64,000 nt of DNA from Rhynchonema sp. JSB1_4 (Eukaryota > Nematoda > Chromadorea > Monhysterida > Xyalidae). Of this stretch, positions 22,201-32,500 are shown in pieces. Position numbers and translations under genes: made by a program. Each line of letters opens with the position of its first letter. Position 1 is the first letter of the stretch. The DNA lies in contig JASAMV010008603.1 of assembly GCA_030248065.1 (NCBI GenBank), positions 49,265 to 113,264 on the forward strand. The letters are read 5' to 3'. The notes under the pieces are model-generated. The model was not told the DNA's origin. It did no database searches and saw nothing but the letters and a program-made list of their open reading frames with translations.

Positions 22201-24847
22201 TGCAACTGGGACTCACAAATCAGCGTGGAATGCTGAAAGTAGTCCTTCATAACGCCTTCATCATTCCGGTACAGTATCATATTCTGCAGCTGTTCCTTGT
22301 TGCTGCTCTGCGGCGTGAAAATGAGAATGACGAAAATCGACGCCAAGGCCGCGATGAAACCAACTTCGACGTAACCTGCAGAAAAAGTGACGTTTTCTTT
22401 TCGTTTCAGGCAACAAGCTTGAAATATAAAATTGAGGTGATAATGGAATGATGGGAGGGCTGACTGCTGAGGGAAGGGCAGAGCAGAACCTGGCATTATT
22501 TGTGTTGTCATCAACACAATCAAGTGTTGACAAAAAATATATGTGGAAATGTTTCGGTTAGTGGTCAAGCAGACCAAGCTTCGAGTGAACAAAATGATTA
22601 TTTCAGTAAAAAAACAAAAACATATGAATAACGAGCAAAAAAGAGAAGGAGCCGGCGGGGAGGAGTGCTGACGAGAAAAGTATTTGATTTTCCGGTGGTG
22701 CCCGCCAAAAACTGAACTCAAAATCCCCACGCACCCAACAACTGAGTGGCAAAGGTCACATGGAAGCCACAGCAACGCCAACGTGGGTCGTCCTCGTTGA
22801 AGAAACGACCGACTGCTGGCGGCACGCGACGATCGGGAGATGAACGAACGGGCCAGGCTGGAAAGAGAGAAACACAAAAATTGACACAAAAACAAGCAAA
22901 ACTAGAAAACCCGTCGGGCGGGCGGAAAGTGCTCTTTGCTTGGTGATACTGCAGGATTGGCATTAGGCCGTCTTCACAATGACCCGGTTTTCCGGTTGTC
23001 CGGTTTCCCGGTTTTTCTAGTTGATGTCTTCACAATGAAATCCGGTTTTCCGGCTTCTCGGTTCTTATTTCATGTCTTCACAATGACCCGGTTTCACGGT
23101 TTCCAGCAGAATGGGTGAGAAAATATGGTCGGTTCAACAAAAGATTAGCCCCCTGGCTTGGCTTGGGCGCCTTCTCAATTTTAGTCCGGGACAGGGACAG
23201 GGCCCACAGGATGACCCGGAAGATAACGTTTTCATCTGGTCGCACGTACACGACTATTTCATCTGTTCTTACTGTATGTTAATCGCTGCGATAAACTGGT
23301 TATTTAATAACTTTCGAAAAATCACAGAACTTTCTGCCCACACGCGCACTGTATCTGTCTCCTTGCTGTCTCAGGCACCACCACGCATTATCCGCCAACC
23401 ACAGAACACACACACAACGCGCGTGCAACATTCATTACTGCAGCTGCAGCAACAGCTAATCTGCAGCAACATAAGGAAAGCATTGCTAGCTCTCAGATCC
23501 TCAGCATTTTGTAACTTTGCTCGAAGGATTTACGGCACGTTTCGTTTTGTTTGGTTTCAGCACTTTGATTGGGCTGTTTCGGTCTGTTTTCAAGTCTAAA
23601 CGGGAGCGCATTTGATTTAAAAGGAGTGCGAAACACTCTGAAACATGAACACGAATTTCTAGTTCTTATTTGGTGATAGGAAAGTGCGGATGAACCTTAA
23701 AATAGTCAAATTGTTCTATTTTGGATCGATCCTGTGCCAAATGCATGCGTCTGATGCATCAAAACCGGATGAAAATTAGAACCGGTTCTAATCGACTTTT
23801 TCCGATTTCCCGGCGCGAAATGATTAGGCCAAACCGGGAAACCGGGTCATTGTGAAGAGGCCTTATGGGGTATCGTTTTGAAATCTAGTGTTTCATTAAC
23901 TTTGACCAGATACCGACCGCCTAATTTGAGTTCATCCCGCAAGCTTGATCACAAAATCTTTTATTGCAGCAACGAGGGAACCTAATAACAAACAACACAA
24001 AAGAAAATTTGACACCAAACCAACCGAAACTACGTCGTTGCGGTCGCGTCTGCGCGCTGTTGCTTGGCGCAGCCGCATTGGGTGGTGGCACAATCGATGT
24101 ACTGTTGCTGCTAGTGTTGCTTAACGGTTGATGTTGTTGTTGTTGTTGTTGCTGCACAACAGTCACTGCGTCTGATGCGGGCATATTGGTCGTGGTGCTG
24201 GCATTCGGAGATCTGAAGTACTGACGATGCTGTCTCGTTTGGACATTGAGAGATCGCATTTGAGGGCGTAGATTTTTAGCCACATTTTAAAATTTGAAAT
24301 CTACATAGCTACAGTGTAGTTCCTGGGGGGGGGGGGTCCCCCTAAGGTACACTAACCGCCGCGCCAGGTACACTAACCGCCTCAATTTTTGCCTAAAATC
24401 GTCATTTTTAGGCCTAAAATGGGCATTTTTAGGCCTAAAATGAATGACTTCCAGGTCAATGATGTCAAAAATTGCCAAGATACCCTTTTTATAGAGAATT
24501 CTTTTCCAAAAAGGGGCAAAAATCGGTCAAATTTTCGACCTCAAAAAGTGACTTTATCCTGGATTTGGGTCTTCCCCTCCTTCCCGCCCAGGGAGGTACA
24601 CTAACCGCCGCACGGAAAAAAGGGGTAGGCACACAAACCGCCGCGCCGGACGAGGAACTACACTGCATAGCTAGCACCTAAGACAATTTGATAAGAATCG
24701 TGCGTCACACAGGCCGCGCAATCAAAACAAAAACAAAAACAAACTCTGAAGCACGGGTGTCGTCTTGAACGGGAGAAGACGATCGAACAGAGACACTCTC
24801 GACGGTCGCGGTGTCCTGATGATTTTCGGACGTCGAATCGACTTCGT
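16206..24847 (-). CDS. LAPTM-like four-transmembrane protein with PPxY motifs (5' end not found)
   Basis: Nine exons joining in phase: complement of 24847-24745, 24212-24034 (or 24025), 22857-22735, 22375-22217, 21003-20818, 18576-18463, 17445-17376, 16898-16697, 16334-16206. Order in the product: acidic/Ser-rich N-terminal part, polyglutamine run with Asn/Ser/Thr, then PRWRCCGFHV before TM1 (the CC-x-x-HV pattern seen in LAPTM4), TM1 in YVEVGFIAALASIFVILIF, TM2-TM3 in exon 21003-20818 (YGVRKARRWCLVPHLIV), TM4 GLVLLMLQIAWFYVPF, then a basic stretch, LPPPYW and PPPAYE. LAPTM proteins are late endosome/lysosome membrane proteins whose PPxY motifs bind NEDD4-type ubiquitin ligases. This copy is longer than usual because of the N-terminal extension. 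The initiator exon upstream of 24847 was not identified. Family placement is by pattern recognition. Confidence 0.78.
16600..16690 (-). repeat. tRNA-derived SINE fragment
   Basis: On the minus strand a box A-like TGGGCTGAGCGTGCC is followed by a perfect box B GGTTCGAACCC (about 16626-16636). The arms do not fold into a full tRNA cloverleaf. It sits in the last intron of the LAPTM-like gene, just after the exon ending at 16697. Confidence 0.6.
17964..18409. mobile_element. hAT-like MITE with poly-G/poly-C blocks
   Basis: Ends CAGTGGTGTAGC and GCCACACCATTG are flanked by an exact 8-bp duplication CTAGAAAT (17956-17963 and 18410-18417). The 446-bp interior carries repeated GGGGCGGCAACCTACC and CTACTGTACCAGG units and homopolymer G (about 18052-18093) and C (about 18363-18390) runs. 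It is inserted in the LAPTM-like gene intron between exons 18463 and 17445. Confidence 0.9.
19337..20441. repeat. Inverted repeat pair in LAPTM-like gene intron
   Basis: About 110 bp at 19337-19449 (AGTCCTCACCGACGAATTC, later TCTGGTTTGTGACAAATTTG) recurs in reverse complement at 20327-20441. The spacer contains a SINE-like sequence near 19.9 kb. The shared frame seen on both arms is not considered coding. The arms may be termini or internal parts of an unclassified DNA element whose outer ends were not resolved. Confidence 0.65.
19868..19950 (+). repeat. tRNA-related sequence (pseudo-tRNA or SINE head)
   Basis: A box A-like TAGCGCAATCGGTTAGGCG at 19877 is followed by box B GGTTCAAACCC at 19931-19941. 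The first half resembles tRNA-Ile, but the anticodon arm and acceptor stem do not pair properly, so a functional tRNA is unlikely. It lies between the inverted repeat arms at 19.3 and 20.4 kb. Confidence 0.5.
21595..21650 (+). repeat. Box B-containing SINE remnant
   Basis: Contains GGGTTCGAATCCCACC (near 21618), a perfect internal promoter box B with flanking stem, but no matching box A or cloverleaf. Interpreted as a degraded tRNA-derived element in the LAPTM-like gene intron. Confidence 0.4.
22966..23862. mobile_element. PIF/Harbinger-like MITE with CCGGTTTTCCGG repeats
   Basis: Ends GGCCGTCTTCACAATGACCC and GGGTCATTGTGAAGAGGCC are near-perfect inverted repeats flanked by TTA (22963-22965 and 23863-23865). 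The left subterminal part repeats CTTCACAATGA with CCGGTTTTCCGG three times. The start of the terminus (GGCC) and the 3-bp TWA target resemble the elements at 4162-4415 and 4695-4873. The 897-bp insert has a 162-codon frame (23111-23599) without recognisable domains. It lies in a LAPTM-like gene intron. Confidence 0.85.
24312..24665. mobile_element. hAT-like MITE, CAGTGTAGTTCCT family
   Basis: Ends CAGTGTAGTTCCT and AGGAACTACACTG are flanked by an exact 8-bp duplication CATAGCTA (24304-24311 and 24666-24673). The interior repeats GGTACACTAACCGCC near both ends and CATTTTTAGGCCTAAAATG centrally. Length 354 bp. It lies in the intron between the first two recognised exons of the LAPTM-like gene. 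Related termini occur at 26206 and 29879. Confidence 0.9.
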
Positions 24848-25042
24848 CTAAATTTAAAAAAGAACAATTGTGACACCAAAAACGCACCTGCTCAGAGGTC
24901 GCAATCGGGTCCGATTTTTTTCGGTCAGATCTTTACCAGATGTTTGTCATAATTTTAACGACTTTTCTGAAGCTATTTTTTGGTCGAAAAAATGATTGCT
25001 TTCAATGGACAACTATTGTACTGATCGCTGATCACTCACTTG

Positions 25043-25270
25043 TCGAATCCGTCAGAGATTTTAGCATTTTTGACAAAAGACAAAACATCATTCTTACAGT
25101 AAATTAGGTCACTTCAGATTCAGAAGCTTCGGACCGGGGTGCCCGGCCCGGCCCGATATTCCAAGTCTCCAGCCCGGCCCGAGCCAAAAGCCCAAAATTG
25201 CGGCCCGGCCCGATTGCGACCTCTGCACCTGCTATAATGCAGTGCCGCCCGTCGGCCGTACTGCTGTGAG
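25043..25270. repeat. Dispersed repeat with CGGCCCGG-rich core, copy 1
   Basis: The left part (CGAATCCGTCAGAG, then AGTAAATTAGGTCACTTCAG) and the CCCGGCCCGG core followed by GAGCCAAAAGCCCAAAAT recur at 26608-26762 in the same orientation. A more diverged GGGCCGGGCGG/CGGCCCGGGC sequence lies near 29440-29500. The repeat type is unknown. Confidence 0.65.
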
Positions 25271-25300
25271 TGAGTGAAATAAAAACCAAGCAACCAGATA

Positions 25301-25751
25301 CCGTAAAAACCTAAATAGAAGGGGGGGGGGGGGGGGGCACTATTAACTCACTGACCCCATTTTGGGGGGGGGCTCGATTACGGGGGGGGGGGGCTCTATT
25401 CCGGGGGGGCCTCTATTAATTCACTGACCCGAACCTGAAAAATTGTTCCCAGAAATACCCCCAAAAACCCCTAAAAACGGGTTTGAAAGGATGTTTTTTC
25501 GTTTGCAACCGCATTTATTCGTGTCTATTCGTCAATAGGAGGCGTATTATGTGCTCTGAACAAACAACAAACGTGCATAAATGTACCTGTACACCACTAT
25601 CAAGCCTTAATACACTACAGTATAGGGGATGTTACTTTGGGGGGCTCTATTCCGGGGGGGGGGCTCTATTATTTCAATTACCCGTTTTTGGGGGGGGGCT
25701 GTATTACGGGGGGGCTCTATTCCGGGGGGGGCTGTATTTAGGTTTTTACGG
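25301..25751. mobile_element. TA-flanked MITE (Tc1/mariner-like) with G-tract interior
   Basis: Ends CCGTAAAAACCTAAATA and its inverted copy are flanked by the dinucleotide TA (25299-25300 and 25752-25753), the Tc1/mariner target. Both halves carry long G runs between GGGGGGCTCTATTCCGG and CTCTATTA units. No transposase. A shorter related GGGGGTCTATT sequence follows at 26777-26870. Confidence 0.78.
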
Positions 25752-26205
25752 TACCCACAACAGCCGGTCAGTCATCATCATGTTATCTCCTGCCTGCCAG
25801 CCTGCCTAACGGAACCTGCTGAACAAAGTGCTGCAAACAAAGACAAAATCAAACCTGGATGGTTTTGATCGTTATTGTTTCTTCTCGAAAACGGCAGCCA
25901 ACGTCGAACCTTCTTGCGTTCACCCACACGCCCACCGTCGTCATCACCACCGCCACCGATCGGCTCGCCGGCAGCGATCATCCGGTTCGTATTTTTTTGA
26001 ACAAATTGGCACAAATCTAAACCTTCGTTCAGTCTGGCCTTTTTTACTTTGTCGCGGTGCGTCGCGCAGCGCTGAAAAAAAAACGAATAAATCGTTTTTC
26101 TTTGAAAAATAAGTTTTCTGTTTTTTTTTTTTGAAAAGTCGGAAAAGTAAACTTTTTCCGCTATCGAAGAAAAAATGAAAGGAGATTTGGAGGTTCGGGC
26201 CGGAC

Positions 26206-26420
26206 CAGTGTAGTTCCTGCTCCTGGGGGGAGGGGGTCCCCCCCTCGGGTACGTCTGCTCCTCCTCCATGGTACGCCTGTCCCACTGTTCCCCCTCCGGG
26301 TACTGCTCCCCCAATTTTTACCTAAAATAGGCAAATTTTGGCCAAAAATGGCTGGACGCCGGGCGGGACCCGGCCCGAGGGGGATACCTACTGTGCCGCG
26401 CTCGGATCCTAGATTGTGGT
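26206..26420. mobile_element. Partial hAT-like MITE, one recognised end
   Basis: Begins with the same CAGTGTAGTTCCT terminus as 24312 and continues through GGTACGTCTGC and GGGGGATACCTACTGTGCC. No matching right end with an 8-bp duplication was found, so the right boundary is approximate. Likely truncated or diverged. Confidence 0.5.
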
Positions 26421-26607
26421 TTTTATGAAATTGACGTGTTTTGTCGACTTTAACTTCATTTAACTTTAAGTTGGATCGAATTCAATCTTTTGCGACACAT
26501 TTTGTTATTTTTTTAGTTTTTTTTGCAAAATTGGTCACACTCAATTTCTCTTTCATTAGAACGTGGAGGAAGGGAACAAACCAGCCAGCAGCAACACAAA
26601 GTGCCGA

Positions 26608-26762
26608 ATCCGTCCGAAATTTTAGTATTTTTGACAAAAAACCCCTACTTTTTCAGTAAAATAAGTCACTTCAGAAGCTTTGGGCCGGGGTGCCCGGCCC
26701 GGCCCGGCCCGAGCCAAAAGCCCAAAATCGCGGCCCGCCCTCCGACCTCTGGTCTACCGTAT
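26608..26762. repeat. Dispersed repeat with CGGCCCGG-rich core, copy 2
   Basis: Direct repeat of 25043-25270: CGAATCCGTCCGAAATTTTAG, then AGTCACTTCAGAAGCTTTGG, then CCCGGCCCGG and GAGCCAAAAGCCCAAAAT. It ends at CTACCG, where a second G-tract repeat starts. Confidence 0.65.
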
Positions 26763-26892
26763 TGTCGGAAATAGAACCCGGGGGTCTATTTTTTCACTGG
26801 GGTCATTTTGGGGGGTTCAATTTATGGGGGGGTCAATTATTGGGGGGCTTATATTTTTCATTTGCCCCCCCGACGAAAAAAATCATTGTTAA

Positions 26893-28547
26893 AGGGCTCG
26901 GGACATAACCGAAGGAAAGGTAGCAGGACATAGTGTTACATATCGTTGGAAAGCAGTCCGCCAGCCTATGTCACGCACAAATTTTAAGCTCCTTGGAGAT
27001 TCGCTATCTCTTGGTAGAGCGTCTTTTCGTTCCAGAAAAAAGTGAATTTTTGCACAAATTGGAACGACCGGTGCAGAAACCCCAAATTAGTTGAAGGTCA
27101 AGTAACACGTGGATAGGATTACAACAGCTTCTGAATAGCTTACCATCACAACTTCAGCCGCTCAAAGCATTGCTTCACTCGGTGAGGGTGCGAAATGTTC
27201 CAAAAATCGGCTACATTTTTCGAGGACACAAGTTTGTCCCTAAATTTTGAGGCCACGCTTAGCGCTGCGGAAATAAGAATGCCATGGGGAAATAGAGCAT
27301 CGTCGGAAGTACCAGAAAATAAGGTTTTTAAATTTTTTAACCCATGGTTAGCTCCGTGACAGGCCTAAAAATCCATTAAATTGCCGCTAAATTAGGTGGT
27401 TACATTCATCGCCAGAATTGTGACACACAAAGGCCACAGATTGTATCGGATTCGGAACAAAAAAATGAGAGAAACGTCTGGTTTAACAACTTATCAAGGT
27501 CCGAAGACCCCAAAGTCTACGGATCTCTCGGGGCAGCCATACTAACCTGAATATGATATTCAGCTATAAAAGCTTATTGTTAATAGCTATTGGAAATGTG
27601 ACAGCACCAAGCAATGTATCTCGGGAGTAGCTTTCGAATGATATATGACAAGCCCCAATAAATTCTTACGTTTAAGGGCAGAGGTTGAAAAATTGCTTTT
27701 TTGACGATTCTGGAATGAACCGTCACGTCACCGTGTGCGATTTCGGAATTTTGACCGTTTCTTGTCCATAGTAAGAGATGTATGGGCATGTCATATATCG
27801 TTCGATAGCTACTTTGAAGCTACATCGTTTGATGCTATCAAATGTGCAATAATCTTTAACAGTAACGACTTAGAGCCAAATATCTTGTGCAGGCTGGCAT
27901 GGCTGCAGCAGCCGGACCATGGAGTTTTAAGTTTTGAAACCCGTCTAGATTGTTGGACTGTGCGTTTATCTGACTTTCTTGTTTCCAATGCAATGCAATA
28001 CGTGGCTTATTTACATCACATTTCCTTCAATGAATGCAACTATGCAGTTTAGGGGCAATTTTTAGGTCTTTTTCGGCCCGTCACGCCGCTATCAAAGTGT
28101 TTCCAAATTTAAAAACCTTATTTTCTGGTACTTTCGACAATGCTCTATTTTTCTGTTGCATTTTTATTTCTGCAACACAAAGCACGGCCTCAAAATTTAG
28201 GGACAAACTTGTGTCCTCGAAAAATGTAGCCGATTTTTGGAACATTTCGCACCCTCACCGAGTGAAGCAATGCTTTGAGTGACTGAAGTTCTCATGATAA
28301 GTTATCCAGAAGCTGTTGTAATCCTATCCACGTGTTACTTGACTTTCAACTCATTTGGGGTTTCTGCACCGGTCGTTTCAAGTTGTAAAAAAATCACTTT
28401 TCTCTGGAACGAAAAGTCGCTCTACCAAGAGATAGCGAATCTCTAAGGAGCTTAACGTTTTGTGCGTGACATATGCTGTCACAGTGCTTTCCAACGATGT
28501 GCAACACTGCGCTCTGCTGCCCTTCCTGCGGTTGTGTCCCGAGCCCT
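26893..28547. mobile_element. 1.66-kb TTAA-flanked foldback element, nearly entirely palindromic
   Basis: Termini AGGGCTCGGGACA and TGTCCCGAGCCCT are flanked by TTAA (26889-26892 and 28548-28551). Arms are recognisable along almost the whole length. CTCGGTGAGGGTGCGAAATG and CAAAATTTAGGGACAAAC pair across the element, and even the central TCATATATC-type segments (27640 and 27793) are complementary, placing the centre near 27720. The arms have diverged by substitutions and small gaps. No transposase frame. The ends share AGGG and TTAA with 15218-15749. Confidence 0.88.
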
Positions 28548-28883
28548 TTAAAGCGGGAAACCGTATATATCATGCTTGCTTTTTTACTACGCAGTTAGAC
28601 TGTTTATGTCCAACGGTCACAAAAACAACGATCAAACGAGATAAACCACGTTAAAACTGTCAGAATTTATCTTTGAAAGGGTGCTTTCAGGAACAAACGC
28701 GAGCTTGTGCCGACTTACGCTCACCCTTTTGATCATGAAAGGCAGTGAGACTGAGACAAGAACCAGCTCGCTGACAGATGAAACCTTTGTGAAACATTTC
28801 ACACGTGGCTGTTGGTTGCGGGCAGCTTACTGCTTGTCGCACACTCAAACGAAACGCAGAGTCAAACGCATAAAATCAAGGAG

Positions 28884-28980
28884 GGCGGGAAATTGAAGAG
28901 AAATGATGTCATATGACAGAAGTTGACGGTGGAGGGAGTGGAAAAAATCGGATGAAAGTGTCCACGCCCCGGTTTTCGCG
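28884..28980 (+). promoter_or_regulatory. E2F-like sites upstream of the RPA-like gene
   Basis: GGCGGGAAA at 28884-28892 is a consensus E2F/DP site (complement TTTCCCGCC), and TTTTCGCG at 28973-28980 is a weaker second match. E2F sites are typical of S-phase replication genes such as RPA, and these lie several hundred bases before the first recognised RPA-like exon. The assignment is motif-based only. TTTCCCGCG units also occur by chance of repeat structure in the 3090-4084 element. Confidence 0.4.
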
Positions 28981-29550
28981 GTTTTTTTTTTGAATATGTT
29001 AGTTTGGTCGAGAAAATGTTGAATGCCTGAATCAGAATTGTGCTGTTTTGAATATTTAAGGAAACTATTTTAATGTGGGTGAAGATATGGAACATTTGTA
29101 TTTTCTAATTTTGAAATTTTACAGATTGACATTTTTTATTCTCTGCGATATTTGGTTTTCTTTGGTGATGAGCGCTGATCTTGGTGGATCGATATCTTTG
29201 AGTGGAAATTTTTTACGGGTATTCTTTTCAATTTTGGGGTTATGATGAACTGTAGTGGATCGAACTTTTTATTTTGATTTCAGAATTATCTTTGTCGTGA
29301 TTTTCGACTGGCTTGCAATCCAGCGGTTCAAATTTTGGTTGGTTTTTTTGGCACTCTGTGTAGGCTTTGCTGGGATTTCGAAATGGTTTGGATAATGCTT
29401 TTCGGCGCTGCAGACAACTGGAGAAATGAGGTTGCAATCGGGCCGGGCGGAAGATCCGGGGCTTCGGGTCGGCCCGGGCTGGCTAAACCCGGCTCGATTG
29501 CGATGTTTGATTTCATTTGATTGTGAATTTAGAAGTTTTCTGGGTCGGTC

Positions 29551-32500
29551 TTGTATATTGGGGGAGTACTGGATGGAAATGGAGAAAGTATATGGATTAA
29601 AGTGACTCGGCTGGTTTTGTTGCAGGACGGTAGTGTGTTGGACGAATCAGTGGATGGCGAACGGGCAATTGTTTGGAGATTATCAGATGGAGTTTGCAGT
29701 TATTCAAGTATGTTTTGGTATGCATTACGCATCAAATGAGAGTTGTTTGGAAAAAATGAGAAAAATTATCTTACGTAAGTACCTGGCGCGGCAGTTAGTA
29801 TACTAGTGTACCTTGGTCGCGGCGGTTAGTGTACCTTAGGGGGGATCCCCCTCCGCCCCCTCCCCGAGGAACTACACTGATCCCCGGCGATTTTGCCTGA
29901 AAAGTGCGAATTTATGACTAAAATGCCCAAAATTAGTGTAAAATTTGGTTTTTACGTCAAATTAGCCGATGGTTTTTAGGTGAAATTAACCCAAATTGGC
30001 GCGCTATGTGCGCAAATACTACGTTTTGATACGATTCCACTGCCTGAAAAGTGCGAATTTATGACTAAAATGCCCAAAATTAGTGTAAAATTTGGTTTTT
30101 ACGTCAAATTAGCCGATGGTTTTTAGGTGAAATTAACCCAAATTGGCGCGCTATGTGCGCAAATACTACGTTTTGATACGATTCCACACATAATAAGTAG
30201 GTTAAACATTTTCACGGGAAACCCTAACGGCCCGCAACGGGGCCCGAACGCCCCCTAGGTATATAACTGCTCCAGGCGATCGGCTGTGGTACAGTAGCTA
30301 TCCCACTCTCGGAGCGCGGTAGAGTAGGTATCCCCGTGTCCAGAGTAGCTGCAACACTGGGAGGTGGACATTGTTGTTGTAGCCGAAATGGTATACGAAG
30401 AACCCTGAGAATAAATTGCTTTTGTTTTGCAGGATGTGTGTTCTATGGAGCATGTGACATTGATGCAACTAGTCACCCTTTGATTGAGTTGTTGTCGTAT
30501 CGGTGGCGACCATTGGATATGAGTCAGTATGTTGGGGAATATTAATTAGTTATTTGTTTTAGTTGCAATATGTAAGATGGAATAGGAGCAGTTGACTCCA
30601 ATATATTTGCAGTTTTTATTTTAGTTAATTTTGAATGTAATTGTTGTGGTTTTTGATATGATTTTGAGTAGTGAATAGATTGAGAAGTCAAAATTTTTAG
30701 AAAGTGTTGGTTAATTTTTTTTATTTGATTTGTTTCATGTCAAACGACTGCATCAAGGTGATGATTGTGGATCAAGTCAGAGTGAAATGTCAGTCGTCTC
30801 CGATACTTGGCGAACCTGTGGAACTGTCGGATGTTTTGGTGCCCAGTAGGTGATGTTTATATTATGGAATTGATTTTTAGTAATATAATGTGCGTCAGTT
30901 ATGGATTTTGTTGCTAATTTTGAAATGATTTGTTCATATTTTTTGGATGGAATTTTAAGGACGTCCATCTATGACTGGCGGATCGGGAAAGATGGAGGCA
31001 GTGGTGGTGGAGGTTAAATCGGATGTGTCGTGTTCCAGGAATGATCGAAAAACTGCAAATACGATGATTTCGGCAGGTTTGATTGTAATATAATGTATAT
31101 GTGAGTGAAGTCAGGGTGTTGAAACTTTTATACGGATTGTCACAGATTGGATTCGAAGTATGGTCGTTGACAATACGGCATACGAAGTTGCTGCAAAGCG
31201 ACAACGGTCAAGTGTGACATCGATTGTGCCGATTTCGAATTTGACGCCGTTGTCGCAAAAGTTAGCTTGGAAAAAAATTTATTTTTATTGCAAATATAGA
31301 ATATTTGGAAATTGTATGAGGTGTGTTATATGAATATTGTTGGCGGTTTGAAAGGTTTTTTTATTCTGAAACTGGTTGCAGCTGGTCGATTCGCGCAACG
31401 GTATTTCGGAAAGGTGAAGTGCGATCGTGGAACAAAAATGGATCGGAAGGGAAAGTTTTTGATTTCGATGTGGTGGATGATACGGGAGAAATTCGCGTTG
31501 TTGCGTTTCAAGGAAGCTGTGATCAGTTCTTCAACAGCATATTTAGGGGGATGCAATGTTGCATAAGGTTAGCTGGATTTTGGTAGTGTAGTTTGGTGTC
31601 TGGTTTGTAGATTGTTGTATAATAAATAGAAGTATTTTTTAAGTTTTAGTTAGGAAATGAATTTTTTGATAAAAATTGACGAGATTGGAGAATGAATATT
31701 TTTAGAATTAGGGAGAAATAGTTTTCGTTGAGATTGAAAGTTTTGGTGGGAAAAAGTAGATATGGGTGATCAAAAGTGATGGCATTTGAGTGCAGATGTG
31801 AATTTTATGTATCATAGAAGTAGTTGATTAATTATTGTTTAGTATGTAAGTGGAATCTCTGTATTGTATTGTAGAATTGTTATTACGTGTTTAACATTGG
31901 AATTTTTATTTTTTAGTGGAGGACAGGTGAAGTTGGTTGATAAACGGTGGTGCACATTGGATACGGATTATCAGATTGTCATCAATTCGAAAACGACGGT
32001 TGGATTAATTTTTTGAGTAATATGCTGATGTAATGTAAATATAGTGCATTATAATGTGTGTTGGTACTTATGAGTGAATATTTTAAAGTTAGTAGTGAAA
32101 ACTTTGAAAAAATCGGTGACGGTTTATAAGTGGAAGTATAAAAAAATAGAAGTAGAAATGTTTTTATGAACAAATGTTTGTGTAATTGGATTTTCAGATT
32201 GAGGAGATCGAGGGAGATGGCATACGATCGAGTGTAAAGTACAAGTTTGTGCGCTTGGCTGACATGCAAGTGGAGTCGGTGGCAGGTTGGTTAGTGGGAT
32301 AAAATAGTGATAGATTGAAAATGAGCATGGTTTGCGTAGCTCGGGAAAAGTTTTGAATAGGTGATATATATATGTTGTCAAAATTTGTTGAGAAAGAAAT
32401 TTGTTTGGAAGAGTTTTTTAGTTGATGACGGGAGCAAAAAAACTTGTATATGAGTTTAAAAGAGTTTAAGTGGAGAAAGACTTTGCAGGTCTGCAATTGA

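Noticed and set aside
23111..23599. 162-codon frame inside the Harbinger-like element as a transposase
   Set aside because: No DDE or Myb-like motif and low-complexity composition; the element appears non-autonomous.
26206..29879. One hAT element running from the CAGTG end at 26206 to the CACTG end at 29879
   Set aside because: The flanking 8-mers (GGCCGGAC and ATCCCCGG) do not match, and the interval contains the separate TTAA element.
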